From CAYFVU01 sp964594775 (GTDB lineage: Bacteria > Spirochaetota > Spirochaetia > DSM-16054 > Sediminispirochaetaceae): DNA of 11,793 nucleotides. Both the position numbers and the translations under genes were made by a program. This document shows, piece by piece, positions 1-6,758 of this stretch. How positions within the stretch are numbered: the first letter of the stretch is position 1; every line of letters starts with the position of its first letter. The notes under the pieces are model-generated. The model ran no database searches and had not been told where the DNA came from. It worked only from the letters and a program-made list of their open reading frames with translations. The DNA lies in the NCBI GenBank assembly GCA_964594775.1, contig CAZQNO010000077.1, positions 1 to 11,793 of the forward strand. The letters run 5' to 3'.

Positions 1-2
1 TG

Positions 3-101
3 GAGGTCAAGCAGAGGCTTCGGGCGGCTGCGGCTGGACTATTTATTCCAGAGCTTGTAATGGAGAGAAAACTGAATGTAAATTTTACACAACGATGTTG
101 A
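3..101 (+). CDS. C-terminal end of an unidentified upstream protein (partial, uncertain)
   Basis: All three + frames are open at the left edge. The frame starting at position 3 runs to a TGA at 99-101 and reads like a helical, charged C-terminus (EVKQRLRAAAAGLFIPELVM and so on), with codon use similar to the genes in this window. The terminator at 207-233 supports a + strand transcript ending here. No family can be recognised from about 32 residues. The competing frames end at 58-60 and 182-184 and look less protein-like. Confidence 0.35.
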   Translation, partial: EVKQRLRAAAAGLFIPELVMERKLNVNFTQRC

Positions 102-132
102 AAAATTCATGGAGGCGGGCTAATTATACTCA

Positions 133-175
133 TGTCGGGTTTTCACCTCCTTTTCCCCGACAAAACCTCCTTTTC
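133..175. repeat. Inverted repeat with tandem AAGGAGGT-like copies
   Basis: A 7-bp inverted repeat (TGTCGGG at 133-139, CCCGACA at 156-162) encloses a 16-nt loop. An 11-bp direct repeat (ACCTCCTTTTC at 145-155 and 165-175) lies 20 bp apart, once inside the loop and once after the stem. On the minus strand the repeat reads as a strong Shine-Dalgarno, but the only minus frame that follows (ATG at 133-131) ends after 8 codons. There is no T-run, so it is not an obvious terminator. Function unknown. Confidence 0.4.
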
Positions 176-206
176 AAGCTTTGATGTGCTATTTCAGAAT
201 GTATAT

Positions 207-233
207 GGCCGCCTTAATTCGGCGGCCTTTTTT
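207..233 (+). terminator. Rho-independent terminator of the upstream gene
   Basis: A perfect 7-bp GC-rich stem (GGCCGCC at 207-213 and GGCGGCC at 221-227) has a 7-nt loop and is followed at once by six T residues. This is a classical intrinsic terminator for + strand transcription arriving from the left edge. It insulates msrAB from the upstream gene. Confidence 0.85.
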
Positions 234-234
234 C

Positions 235-263
235 TTGCCTCCCTCCATAAATATAACTAAATT
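235..263 (+). promoter_or_regulatory. Weak candidate promoter for msrAB
   Basis: TTGCCT at 235-240 and TAAATT at 258-263 are separated by 17 bp, each matching the sigma70 consensus at four of six positions. The stretch lies between the upstream terminator and the msrAB start. Another AT-rich hexamer (TATAAA at 269-274) is equally possible as a -10 element, so the exact promoter is unresolved. Confidence 0.3.
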
Positions 264-341
264 ACTGATATAAATTGAGTAGTTGACCGCGCCTCGGTGC
301 TATTGAAGCGGGGCACGGACGCAATAGAGGAGGATAGAGAG

Positions 342-1607
342 ATGCGGAAATTACGAATGACGGCATTTACCGCGGCAGCGGCCGCCCTATTGATTATTCT
401 TGCGTTCCCCCTCCTTGCTGGAGGGAATCAGGAAGAAAAACCGCAAACGGAAACTGCTGAAGACCAGAATTTTGAGAAATCCACCGAGCCTAAGGGCGAG
501 GGAGTGGGGCCGGTGAAGCCGGAAAACTCTTCGGGCTTGGAAAAAGATACGAATAGGCATCACGGCAGCCTCGCAGCCTCTCCGGTACCCGAGCTGGAGC
601 TGCAGGTGCTGGAGCCCTACGCCGTGGCCACCTTCGCCGGCGGCTGTTTCTGGTGCTTAGAACAGCCCTTCGAGCGGCTGGTCGGAGTAATCGAAGTGGT
701 TTCCGGCTACAGCGGAGGGGAGGAAGAAAACCCGACCTATCGGCAGGTCGCCTCCGGGCAGACGAGCCATCGCGAATCGGTTCGGGTCTACTACAGCCCC
801 TACTCACTCAATTACCAACAGCTCTTGGAAGTGTTCTGGAGCAACATCGATCCCACCGATGGAGGAGGCCAGTTCTATGATAGAGGCCACCATTACAAAA
901 CCGCTATATTTACTCATAACGAGGAGCAGCAGCGGGCCGCCGAAGGTTCAAAAAGAGACGTGGAGGCCTCCGGACGATTCGATGAAGCGATCGCCGTGGA
1001 CATCAGAGAAGCCGGCCCCTTCTATGAAGCGGAGGAACACCATCAGGACTACTACATCAAGAGCAAGGCAGCCTACGAGCGATATAAGAACGCTTCGGGC
1101 CGGGCCGGCTTTATCGCCGAGTTCTGGGACCGGGGCAAGGCACCGGCAGGAACCGAGCTGAAGGAGAATAGATACGGGAGTTTTGTTATGGAGAAAAAAC
1201 AGGAAACCTTGAATCAGATGCAATATCACGTGACGCAGGAAAACGGCACCGAGCGTGCCTTTACCGGAGAATACTGGGATAACAAGAGGGAGGGCATCTA
1301 TGTGGATGTCGTCAGCGGCGAACCCCTCTTCAGTTCAACCGACAAATACGAATCAGGGACCGGCTGGCCAAGCTTTAGCCGGCCAATCGAGGCGGATAAC
1401 ATCGTCTACCGAGAAGATCGGAGTCTCTTCTCGGTTCGTACCGAAGTCCGCAGCGCCTTTGCCGACTCCCACCTCGGCCATGTCTTCAACGATGGACCGC
1501 AGCCGACGGGACTGCGTTACTGCATCAACTCCGCGGCCCTTCGGTTCATCCCCAAGGAGGACCTGGAGAAAGAGGGCTACGAGCAGTTTAAAGTGCTTTT
1601 CGAATAG
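342..1607 (+). CDS. msrAB: Exported bifunctional peptide methionine sulfoxide reductase MsrA-MsrB
   Basis: This enzyme reduces methionine-S-sulfoxide (MsrA) and methionine-R-sulfoxide (MsrB) in oxidised proteins. The ATG at 342 is chosen because GAGGAGG at 327-333 lies 8 nt upstream; an in-frame GTG at 297 has no such site. The 421-aa product starts with a signal peptide (basic start, hydrophobic core, likely cleavage after Ala26), so it should act in the periplasm. A charged linker of about 65 residues follows. The MsrA domain (about 95-260) has GCFWC with catalytic Cys102 and an AEEHHQDYY segment. The MsrB domain (about 290-412) has GWPSF, RTEVRS, DSHLGHVF and RYCINSA with catalytic Cys394. 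The zinc-binding CxxC pairs of many MsrBs are absent, as in the Neisseria PilB type. Only three cysteines exist (102, 105, 394), and the PilB-type resolving Cys in SGCGWPSF is Thr340 here. The gene is monocistronic and convergent with the next one. Confidence 0.95.
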   Translation: MRKLRMTAFTAAAAALLIILAFPLLAGGNQEEKPQTETAEDQNFEKSTEPKGEGVGPVKPENSSGLEKDTNRHHGSLAASPVPELELQVLEPYAVATFAGGCFWCLEQPFERLVGVIEVVSGYSGGEEENPTYRQVASGQTSHRESVRVYYSPYSLNYQQLLEVFWSNIDPTDGGGQFYDRGHHYKTAIFTHNEEQQRAAEGSKRDVEASGRFDEAIAVDIREAGPFYEAEEHHQDYYIKSKAAYERYKNASGRAGFIAEFWDRGKAPAGTELKENRYGSFVMEKKQETLNQMQYHVTQENGTERAFTGEYWDNKREGIYVDVVSGEPLFSSTDKYESGTGWPSFSRPIEADNIVYREDRSLFSVRTEVRSAFADSHLGHVFNDGPQPTGLRYCINSAALRFIPKEDLEKEGYEQFKVLFE

Positions 1608-1626
1608 CGTATTCTCGTGGCGTGAG

Positions 1627-1673
1627 CGTGGCGTTGGTGGGGGAGAATCTTCGCCCCCCCCACTAATGCCACG
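1627..1673. terminator. Long hairpin between convergent genes, possible bidirectional terminator
   Basis: The arms 1627-1643 and 1657-1673 pair over 17 bp, counting two G-U pairs when read as + strand RNA. They enclose a loop of about 13 nt. The structure lies just after the msrAB stop (1607) and before the stop of the convergent lipoprotein gene (1687), the usual place for a shared terminator. Neither side has a clear T-run, so termination efficiency is uncertain. Confidence 0.5.
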
Positions 1674-1686
1674 GCTATCGGCCGGC

Positions 1687-3327
1687 TTATATACCTAAGT
1701 CCTTGCTTATCAATTCGTAGGTAAAAAAATCGCAGTCTTCGATTACTTCGGACATGCTGTCGTAGACCTTGTAGGTGGCATACAGAGTTTCTCCTGTTTC
1801 TACATCAAGAATTCGGATATTCAAAAGGTATTTTTCTTCGAGCAGACTTATGCTTCCGGCGATCATCTTCCTTGCCGCCAGCAGTTTCCCTATCTCTATT
1901 TGGTTCTCCTCTGTCAGCCCTGTCATGGAAAATTTTGCCTCCGCGAGTATCTTGTCCCTCTGTCCCGCTTCTATTACCTGGTAGTGACGGGTCCTGATAA
2001 TGGAGCTCGAAATGAGCTCGGTGAGAATGAGGGTGTCGGTTTCGTTCACATTGCGGCCCTCGAGGCTCAAAATGCTAATGCGAGGCTTCTCTCCCGTTTC
2101 TTCCGGCATTCGTGTAACGGCTTCTTCGAACTCTTTAAGCGAGAATACCTCGGGTACTACGGTCGTAATGTATTCCGTCCTGCCTCCGCTAATTTTACTG
2201 AAGACTCCGGACTTTTGAACGTCGCCGCTTTCTTCGAATCGAAGGGTTCCGAGAAGTCCCTCGAAGTCCTCCTCCCGGAGGCTCTTCAGTAATCCGGAAC
2301 GCTCGGCGCTCCCTGCCTGTGCGGCCTGTGAAATAACTAATAAGGCTTCATAGCTCAGAGCGGCGAGGCCTGAGGGACTGGTGCCGCGGCTTTGCCGGTA
2401 GAGTTCGGCGAAGAGTCTGCCCGTGCGGTTGTAGGCGTCCGGTGAAAAATGGTTCAGGAAGTAGAGATCCGACTCGAATTGCCGCTTCAGTTCTTCAGGA
2501 TCAAGGGCGGACCAGTCGGTATCACCGAGGTAAATCGAGGAAATACCGCGGGCTTCCGCCTGCCGGATGAACTCTCCGCTCTTGTTAAGGGCGCTCTTAT
2601 GGGCCAGGTAGATTACGTCGGGGGAGAAGTCTTCGAGGGCCGAAAAAATATCTTCTGTGCCTTGGTCTATATGGTATTCGCGGACCTCGCCGCGGGTATG
2701 AAGCTCATCGTATGCCTGTACAAAACCGTTTTTTAGTGAGGAGAAGACATCTGTGTAGACCACCGCGGCTTTCCGGCTGCGGAGGTTCTCCACGCTGAAC
2801 TTACCGATAAGAAAACCGGTAAAGGAATCGCTGTAGATGATTCTGTGGGCGTACGGCGAATCACCGACCAAATCATCGGCGGTCGCCCAGAGAGGCATGA
2901 TCGGCACCGTTTTTTTCGTGCACAGTTCGATTGCAGGACCTGCGTTCCTACTGCTAAGAGGACCGAGTATGATGTCCACCGCATGAAAATCGATGAGCTC
3001 ACGGCAGCCCTCGAGGGTTCCCTCTTCCGTGCTCTCGTTATCGTAATAGACCAGCTCGATTTCCGAACCGTCTTCGTCCAGAATACGTCGGCGGTTTTCG
3101 TAGAAACATTCTATGCCTTCGAGGAAATCCGCTCCATACATTTGAAACGGCCCCGTGCGGGGCAGGAGTACTCCGACTTTTATCGTGTCACCGGCCTGGC
3201 GGCGCTGCTCTGCGTTTTTAGAAGCCTCGGCAGCAGCAGAAGTATCAGGGGCGGTACCGCAGCCGATTGCCGCAAGCAGAAGAAGAGAAAATAAAAACCC
3301 ACCTGCAGATAAAATAGCTCTTTTCAT
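1687..3327 (-). CDS. Lipoprotein: type-1 periplasmic binding domain fused to CsgG-like domain
   Basis: The 546-aa product begins with a lipoprotein signal (LAAIGC, lipidated Cys23), so it is envelope-anchored. Residues about 48-400 resemble the branched-chain amino acid binding protein family (Peripla_BP_6): IKVGVLLPRTGPFQMYGADF at the start, DIILGPLSSRNAGPA, then AAVVYTD and later DVIYLAHKSA segments. Residues about 414-546 form a second domain of the CsgG / LpoB-like type: RISILSLEGR, YQVIEAGQRDKILAEAKF, IGKLLAARKMIAGSI, LNIRILDVETGETLYA. I recall such CsgG-like domains as common in spirochaete envelope proteins. Start: GAGGTG at 3337-3332, 4 nt before the ATG. No permease or ATPase genes of the branched-chain type adjoin it, so it may sense or scaffold rather than transport. 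Ligand unknown. Confidence 0.8.
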   Translation of the reverse strand: MKRAILSAGGFLFSLLLLAAIGCGTAPDTSAAAEASKNAEQRRQAGDTIKVGVLLPRTGPFQMYGADFLEGIECFYENRRRILDEDGSEIELVYYDNESTEEGTLEGCRELIDFHAVDIILGPLSSRNAGPAIELCTKKTVPIMPLWATADDLVGDSPYAHRIIYSDSFTGFLIGKFSVENLRSRKAAVVYTDVFSSLKNGFVQAYDELHTRGEVREYHIDQGTEDIFSALEDFSPDVIYLAHKSALNKSGEFIRQAEARGISSIYLGDTDWSALDPEELKRQFESDLYFLNHFSPDAYNRTGRLFAELYRQSRGTSPSGLAALSYEALLVISQAAQAGSAERSGLLKSLREEDFEGLLGTLRFEESGDVQKSGVFSKISGGRTEYITTVVPEVFSLKEFEEAVTRMPEETGEKPRISILSLEGRNVNETDTLILTELISSSIIRTRHYQVIEAGQRDKILAEAKFSMTGLTEENQIEIGKLLAARKMIAGSISLLEEKYLLNIRILDVETGETLYATYKVYDSMSEVIEDCDFFTYELISKDLGI

Positions 3328-3352
3328 TTATCACCTCATATCTTGCAGGATG

Positions 3353-3358
3353 ATTATA
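3353..3358 (-). promoter_or_regulatory. Candidate -10 element of the binding-protein/CsgG lipoprotein gene
   Basis: A consensus TATAAT is read on the minus strand at 3358-3353, about 26 nt upstream of the ATG at 3327. No convincing -35 hexamer occurs 16-18 bp further upstream, so either the promoter needs an activator or this match is accidental in AT-rich sequence. Confidence 0.4.
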
Positions 3359-3419
3359 TACTGAAAAGAACTGGAGGGCGAGAAATTTTTTCTAAAATCC
3401 GTATAGAGGCTTCGTTGAG

Positions 3420-3602
3420 TTACTGAATCTTCATACTTTTTAGCAACACCATGTTGTTCGGTCTCTGTACCGCATTTCCCTCATCGTCCTCGAGAATGAT
3501 AAAGAAACTGTTGCTGTTTTTCACTTTTCCCCTTATGCCGTCGGGAACGAACTCTATCATGTTGTCGATTTTAAACGGCCTGAAAAATCGCAATGCCGGC
3601 AA
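3420..3602 (-). CDS. MscS-like beta-domain fragment (second half of a split mini gene)
   Basis: The open frame (60 codons from a TTG at 3602; 46 aa from the ATG at 3560) encodes RPFKIDNMIEF, then GIRGKVKNSNSFFIILEDDEGNAVQRPNNMVLLKSM. This follows the pattern of the MscS channel beta domain: an RPF-x-x-x-x-x-I/V-E motif, then G-x-V, an aromatic strand, an acidic D-x-G turn and PN-x-x-x-L. Neither start has a Shine-Dalgarno site. The frame before it (3705-3571) supplies a hydrophobic helix that would precede RPF in an MscS protein. One base fewer in the five-base A run at 3583-3587 would join them into about 94 aa. Full MscS is near 280 aa, so this is at most a minimal or decayed version. The domain call is by motif reading only. 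Confidence 0.5.
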   Translation of the reverse strand: MPALRFFRPFKIDNMIEFVPDGIRGKVKNSNSFFIILEDDEGNAVQRPNNMVLLKSMKIQ

Positions 3603-3705
3603 AGAACGCGATTGCTGCGAGGACAGCGGTGTGGAGGAATAGGGTCTTTGTCTTATGAATTATGCGGTTCCGGCTATGTATACGCCGATTCTCTTTGCAC
3701 CTCAT
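3571..3705 (-). CDS. Small single-helix membrane ORF (first half of a split mini gene)
   Basis: This 44-codon frame is too short for most gene finders. It starts with ATG at 3705, 22 nt after the end of the ABC permease gene, and stops at TAA 3573-3571. A basic N-terminus (about 20 residues) is followed by a hydrophobic segment, roughly residues 21-42 (TLFLHTAVLAAIAFFAGIAI). The segment ends exactly where the overlapping frame continues with RPFKID, which is how the third helix of MscS channels passes into the beta domain. No ribosome binding site is visible. It could be part of a frameshifted gene, a translationally coupled small protein at the end of the ABC operon, or chance. Confidence 0.35.
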   Translation of the reverse strand: MRCKENRRIHSRNRIIHKTKTLFLHTAVLAAIAFFAGIAIFQAV

Positions 3706-3727
3706 AAACGTTGTTCAGACGCATCGA

Positions 3728-4414
3728 TCAGCGTATCTTCTCCGGTTCGAAGCCGGGAATCCGAAGCTTCTCATCGATGATGTCGGTGAACTTGGAGAGC
3801 ACGAAGGTAATGATGATGTAGAGAAAGGCGGCGATGAGATAGGTTTCCATGTAGCGGGCGTGGGTAGAGGCGAGCTCTTTTGCCTTTGTCATCAGCTCGG
3901 GGGCCTGGATGACGAAACCGAGACTGGTGTACTTCAGCAGGTAGATCAGCTCGTTGGAGAGCGCAGGCACGGAAAAACGCAGCCCCTGGGGGAGCAGAAT
4001 GGTGGTGACCATCTGCAGCCGGCTCATTCCTATAGACTGGGCCGCCTCGATCTGCTCGTAGCTGATCGCCTTGAAGCCGCCCTTCATGTACTCGATCTGG
4101 TAGGCGCCGCTGTTGAGGATGAAGCCGACGAAGGCGGCCATATAGGGAGTTATGGTGATGCCGAGGGGTAAAAGGATTTTTGGAAAGCCGTAGTAGATTA
4201 TGTAGAGCTGGATGAGGAGCGGGGTTCCCCGGATGAGCGAGACGTAGAAATCGGTGAGTTTCTTGCCGATTCCGCGGGTGTAGAGCGAAACGAGGCAGAG
4301 GGGGACGGCGATGAAGAAGCCGACGATCATCCCGATAAAGGTGAAAAGGAGGGTAAAGACGATCCCCTCCATCAAAACCGGGGAGATTTCGCTAAAATAG
4401 TTCAGTAGAGCCAC
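3728..4414 (-). CDS. Polar amino acid ABC transporter permease (second)
   Basis: This is an inner-membrane permease of the HisM/GlnP family, 228 aa, forming the translocation pore with the other permease of the operon. I chose the GTG at 4414 because GGGAGG (4430-4425) lies 10 nt upstream and the hydrophobic N-terminus then starts as usual in the family. An upstream ATG in the same frame (4489) would overlap the ATPase gene by 59 nt and add a polar tail. Hydrophobic segments lie near residues 18-42, 66-100 and 190-208. The EAA loop that docks on the ATPase is at about 119-143 (YEQIEAAQSIGMSRLQMVTTILLPQ region), and RGTP at 62-65 is typical. The end, IPGFEPEKIR, parallels IPGFELERR of the partner permease, suggesting duplication. 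The gene lies 16 nt after the ATPase stop. Confidence 0.9.
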   Translation of the reverse strand: MALLNYFSEISPVLMEGIVFTLLFTFIGMIVGFFIAVPLCLVSLYTRGIGKKLTDFYVSLIRGTPLLIQLYIIYYGFPKILLPLGITITPYMAAFVGFILNSGAYQIEYMKGGFKAISYEQIEAAQSIGMSRLQMVTTILLPQGLRFSVPALSNELIYLLKYTSLGFVIQAPELMTKAKELASTHARYMETYLIAAFLYIIITFVLSKFTDIIDEKLRIPGFEPEKIR

Positions 4415-4430
4415 GCCGTCCGTTCCTCCC

Positions 4431-5186
4431 TTATCCGTAGAGCTCAGTGATTTTTTCGAGGAACTGCCGAGTCCGCAGCTCGTCCGCATTTTTCAAAAGC
4501 TTCTCCGGAGCGTTCTGTTCGACGATTCTTCCGTTTTCCATGAAGATGATCCGGTCGGCGACGCTGCGGGCGAAGCCGATCTCGTGGCTGACCACGAGCA
4601 TCGTCATCCCGTCCTTCGCCAGGACCTTCATGACTTCAAGGACTTCTCCGGTGAGCTCGGGGTCAAGGGCGGAGGTCGGCTCGTCGAAGAGCATGATCTG
4701 CGGGTCCATCGCCAGGGCACGGGCGATACCGACCCGCTGTTTCTGTCCGCCGGAGAGCTCGGCGGGATACTTGTCCTTGTGCTCGAAGAGGCCCACTCTT
4801 TTTAGCTCGTAGAGGGTCTTCTCCCGGGCCTGCACTCTGCTCATTTTCTTGACCTTGATGAGGCCGACCTCAACGTTTCCCGCCGCCGTTAAATGGTTGA
4901 AGAGGGCGAAGTGCTGGAAGACGAAACCGATCTTTTGCCGGAGCGAATTGATGTCGGAGTGATGATCGGTAATCTCCGCCTCTTCGAGCCAGACCCGTCC
5001 TCCGTCGACCGGTGTGAGGAGGTTGATGCAGCGCAGAAGGGTGCTCTTGCCGGTCCCGCTGGGCCCGATGACCACCACCACCTCGCCGTGCCGAATGGTA
5101 AAGGAGAGGCCGTCGAGAACGCGGTTTTCTCCAAAACTCTTTTCGAGGTTTTCTACGTGAAGGATGGTGCTTTCTTTCGGCGGCAT
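4431..5186 (-). CDS. Polar amino acid ABC transporter ATP-binding protein
   Basis: This cytoplasmic ATPase (GlnQ/HisP family, 251 aa) drives amino acid import. Walker A GPSGTGKST is at 41-49, the Q-loop at Gln91, signature LSGGQ at 144-148, Walker B IMLFDEP at 164-170, D-loop SALDP just after, and the switch His201. All catalytic elements are intact and the length is normal. The start is ATG at 5186: the preceding permease stop and this ATG share one base (TAATG), and GGAG lies a few bases upstream inside the permease gene, so translation is probably coupled. A longer frame reaching 5480 is only overlap with the permease gene. Confidence 0.95.
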   Translation of the reverse strand: MPPKESTILHVENLEKSFGENRVLDGLSFTIRHGEVVVVIGPSGTGKSTLLRCINLLTPVDGGRVWLEEAEITDHHSDINSLRQKIGFVFQHFALFNHLTAAGNVEVGLIKVKKMSRVQAREKTLYELKRVGLFEHKDKYPAELSGGQKQRVGIARALAMDPQIMLFDEPTSALDPELTGEVLEVMKVLAKDGMTMLVVSHEIGFARSVADRIIFMENGRIVEQNAPEKLLKNADELRTRQFLEKITELYG

Positions 5187-5893
5187 TAGCGTCTCTCCAA
5201 TTCGAATCCGGGAATTTGCAGTTTTTTCTCGAGGATGAGAAAGAGCTTGTTCGAGAGTTGAAAAAGAACCCAGTAGAGCAGGGCCACGGGAATCAGTACC
5301 TCGAAGAAGACCTTTCCCATGGATGAATCGATGATACCTCTGGCTTGAGTCAGCATCTCGGGAATGGCGACTATGTAGGTGATCGGCGAATCCTTCAGAA
5401 CGATAGTCGCCTCGTTGGTCAGACCGGGAATCGAGATGCGGAAGGCCTGCACAAACACGATGCCGAGGATGGCCTGCCATTTGCCCATTCCGAGGGAGCG
5501 GGCGGCGTTGTACTGGTCGCTGCTTATCGATTGTATCGTGCTGCGGAAGATGAGGGACTGATAGGCGCTGCTGATCATGCCGAGGGCCAGGACCGAAGCG
5601 AGGAAGGGCGGCAGACCGATGCGGAACTCCGGATGGCCGAAGGGCTCGCCGATGTGGCGGAGTCCGAAGTAGAAGATAAAGAGCATCACCACGTGGGGAG
5701 TGCCGCGGAAGAAGCCTTCGTAGAGCTGAATGAGAAGCTTGACCGTCCTGCTGCCGTAGGTTCTGCCGATGGCCAGGGGCACGGCCAGGACGAAGCCGAG
5801 GATAAGGCTGGCTACCGTCACGGTGACGGTAACCAGCATTCCTTTGCCTACAGCCAAGACTGCGTAGCTGGTGAACTCAACGAGATTTTCCAT
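5186..5893 (-). CDS. Polar amino acid ABC transporter permease (first)
   Basis: This inner-membrane permease of the His/Glu/Gln family (235 aa) pairs with the second permease downstream. Hydrophobic stretches lie near residues 10-42, 68-80, 96-112 and 197-220. RGTP is at 63-66, and the EAA docking loop covers about 125-160 (SSDQYNAARSLGMGKWQAIL region with a conserved glycine). It starts 27 nt after the stop of the binding-protein gene. The nearest AGGAG (5913-5909) is 15 nt from the ATG, longer than usual, so initiation may be weaker or coupled. Its TAA overlaps the ATPase start by one base. The substrate cannot be read from the permease. Confidence 0.92.
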   Translation of the reverse strand: MENLVEFTSYAVLAVGKGMLVTVTVTVASLILGFVLAVPLAIGRTYGSRTVKLLIQLYEGFFRGTPHVVMLFIFYFGLRHIGEPFGHPEFRIGLPPFLASVLALGMISSAYQSLIFRSTIQSISSDQYNAARSLGMGKWQAILGIVFVQAFRISIPGLTNEATIVLKDSPITYIVAIPEMLTQARGIIDSSMGKVFFEVLIPVALLYWVLFQLSNKLFLILEKKLQIPGFELERR

Positions 5894-5920
5894 ATCGGCC
5901 GGGCCGTACTCCTGTTCTTT

Positions 5921-6667
5921 TTATTCGGCGCCGAAGTATTCGGCCATCAGTTCGTCCCAGGTCTCCGATCCCCTCACCTTTTCCAGGGCCTTGTTGATAT
6001 CGTCTAAGAGGGGATCGCCCTTCTTGAGCGCCAGTCCGTACTCTTCGTTGGTGGGTATGACCTTGATCATCTTCACCGGCCGGTTCTGAGCGAAGGCTTC
6101 GGCTACCGGTTTGTCGAGGACGATGATGTCGAGATTCCGGTTTTCCAGGTCCTGTATCGTCTCGATGTACTTTCCGTACTTCTTAATATTCGCGCTCGAA
6201 GCGTTATCGTCTACCCAGAAGGCGCCGGTGGTGTCGTTCTGCACGCCGATGGCGTAATCGGCCGAGTCGAGCTCGCCGGGGCCGGCTATGGAAATGGAAG
6301 AATCCTCCCGTACGAGTACCGCCTGATCGGCGGAGAAGTAGGGGGCGGAAAAGTCGACCCGCTCCTTTCTCTCGTCGGTTATGGTCATACCCGCGGCCAC
6401 CACGTCGATAGTCTCGGTGCTCACCGCTTCGATGAGCGCGTCGAAATCCATGTCCTTTACCTCGATCTCACGGCCCAATTCCTCACCGATGGCCTTCATG
6501 AGGTCTATGTCGAAGCCCGTTACCTCACCCTTCTCGCGATATTCGAAGGGGCGGAATCCCGCCGAGGTCCCTACCACGAGGGTCTCCTTTTCCTTTTGGC
6601 ATCCGCCGAGAAATACCGCGGCGGATATCACGAAAACGACGAGTATAAGTACCGTCCATCTTTTCAT
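5921..6667 (-). CDS. Amino acid ABC transporter substrate-binding lipoprotein
   Basis: This is the binding component of the importer, 248 aa, of the SBP_bac_3 (GlnH/HisJ/FliY-like) family. The N-terminus is a lipoprotein signal ending FLGGC (Cys23), anchoring it outside the inner membrane. The family core is clear: LVVGTSAGFRPFEYREKGEV, then GFDIDLMKAIGEELG, DFDALIEAVSTETIDVVAAG, MTITDERKERVDFSAPYF, and a C-terminal LEKVRGSETWDELMAEYF. The ATG at 6667 is supported by AAGGAGG at 6681-6675 with 7 nt spacing. It is the first gene of the four-gene operon and is divergent from the TrmB-type regulator. The MTITDER segment resembles the ligand-carboxylate site of polar amino acid binders; the exact ligand is unknown. 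Confidence 0.93.
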   Translation of the reverse strand: MKRWTVLILVVFVISAAVFLGGCQKEKETLVVGTSAGFRPFEYREKGEVTGFDIDLMKAIGEELGREIEVKDMDFDALIEAVSTETIDVVAAGMTITDERKERVDFSAPYFSADQAVLVREDSSISIAGPGELDSADYAIGVQNDTTGAFWVDDNASSANIKKYGKYIETIQDLENRNLDIIVLDKPVAEAFAQNRPVKMIKVIPTNEEYGLALKKGDPLLDDINKALEKVRGSETWDELMAEYFGAE

Positions 6668-6710
6668 CTTGCTTCCTCCTTAACTGTCTCTTAATGCGGA
6701 AATTTTTCCT

Positions 6711-6739
6711 ATCCTACCCCTGATCATTGAGCTGTGCAA
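6711..6739 (-). promoter_or_regulatory. Candidate promoter of the amino acid ABC operon
   Basis: On the minus strand TTGCAC (6739-6734) and TAGGAT (6716-6711) are spaced 17 bp apart, each a 4-of-6 match to sigma70 hexamers. Transcription would start near 6704, giving a leader of about 37 nt before the ATG at 6667. Confidence 0.5.
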
Positions 6740-6758
6740 TAGGATAAAGGGTAAAAAA

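Noticed and set aside
297..341. GTG start of msrAB at 297
   Set aside because: No ribosome binding site, and it would bury the signal peptide 15 residues inside; the ATG at 342 has GAGGAGG at 8 nt.
3662..4171. 169-codon + strand frame over the second permease gene
   Set aside because: It is antisense to a gene with clear permease motifs, and its translation is rich in Gly, Glu, Asp and His, the usual product of reading the complement of membrane codons.
4415..4489. Longer start for the second permease (ATG at 4489)
   Set aside because: It would overlap the ATPase gene by 59 nt and add a polar tail; the GTG at 4414 has a good ribosome binding site at proper spacing.
4889..5189. Open frames on both strands inside the ATPase gene
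   Set aside because: They lie opposite or out of frame with a clearly intact ABC ATPase carrying all motifs. High GC third positions produce such shadow frames.
5345..6007. 220-codon + strand frame over the permease and binding-protein genes
   Set aside because: It spans the junction of two real minus-strand genes and has no recognisable domain; it is a shadow frame.
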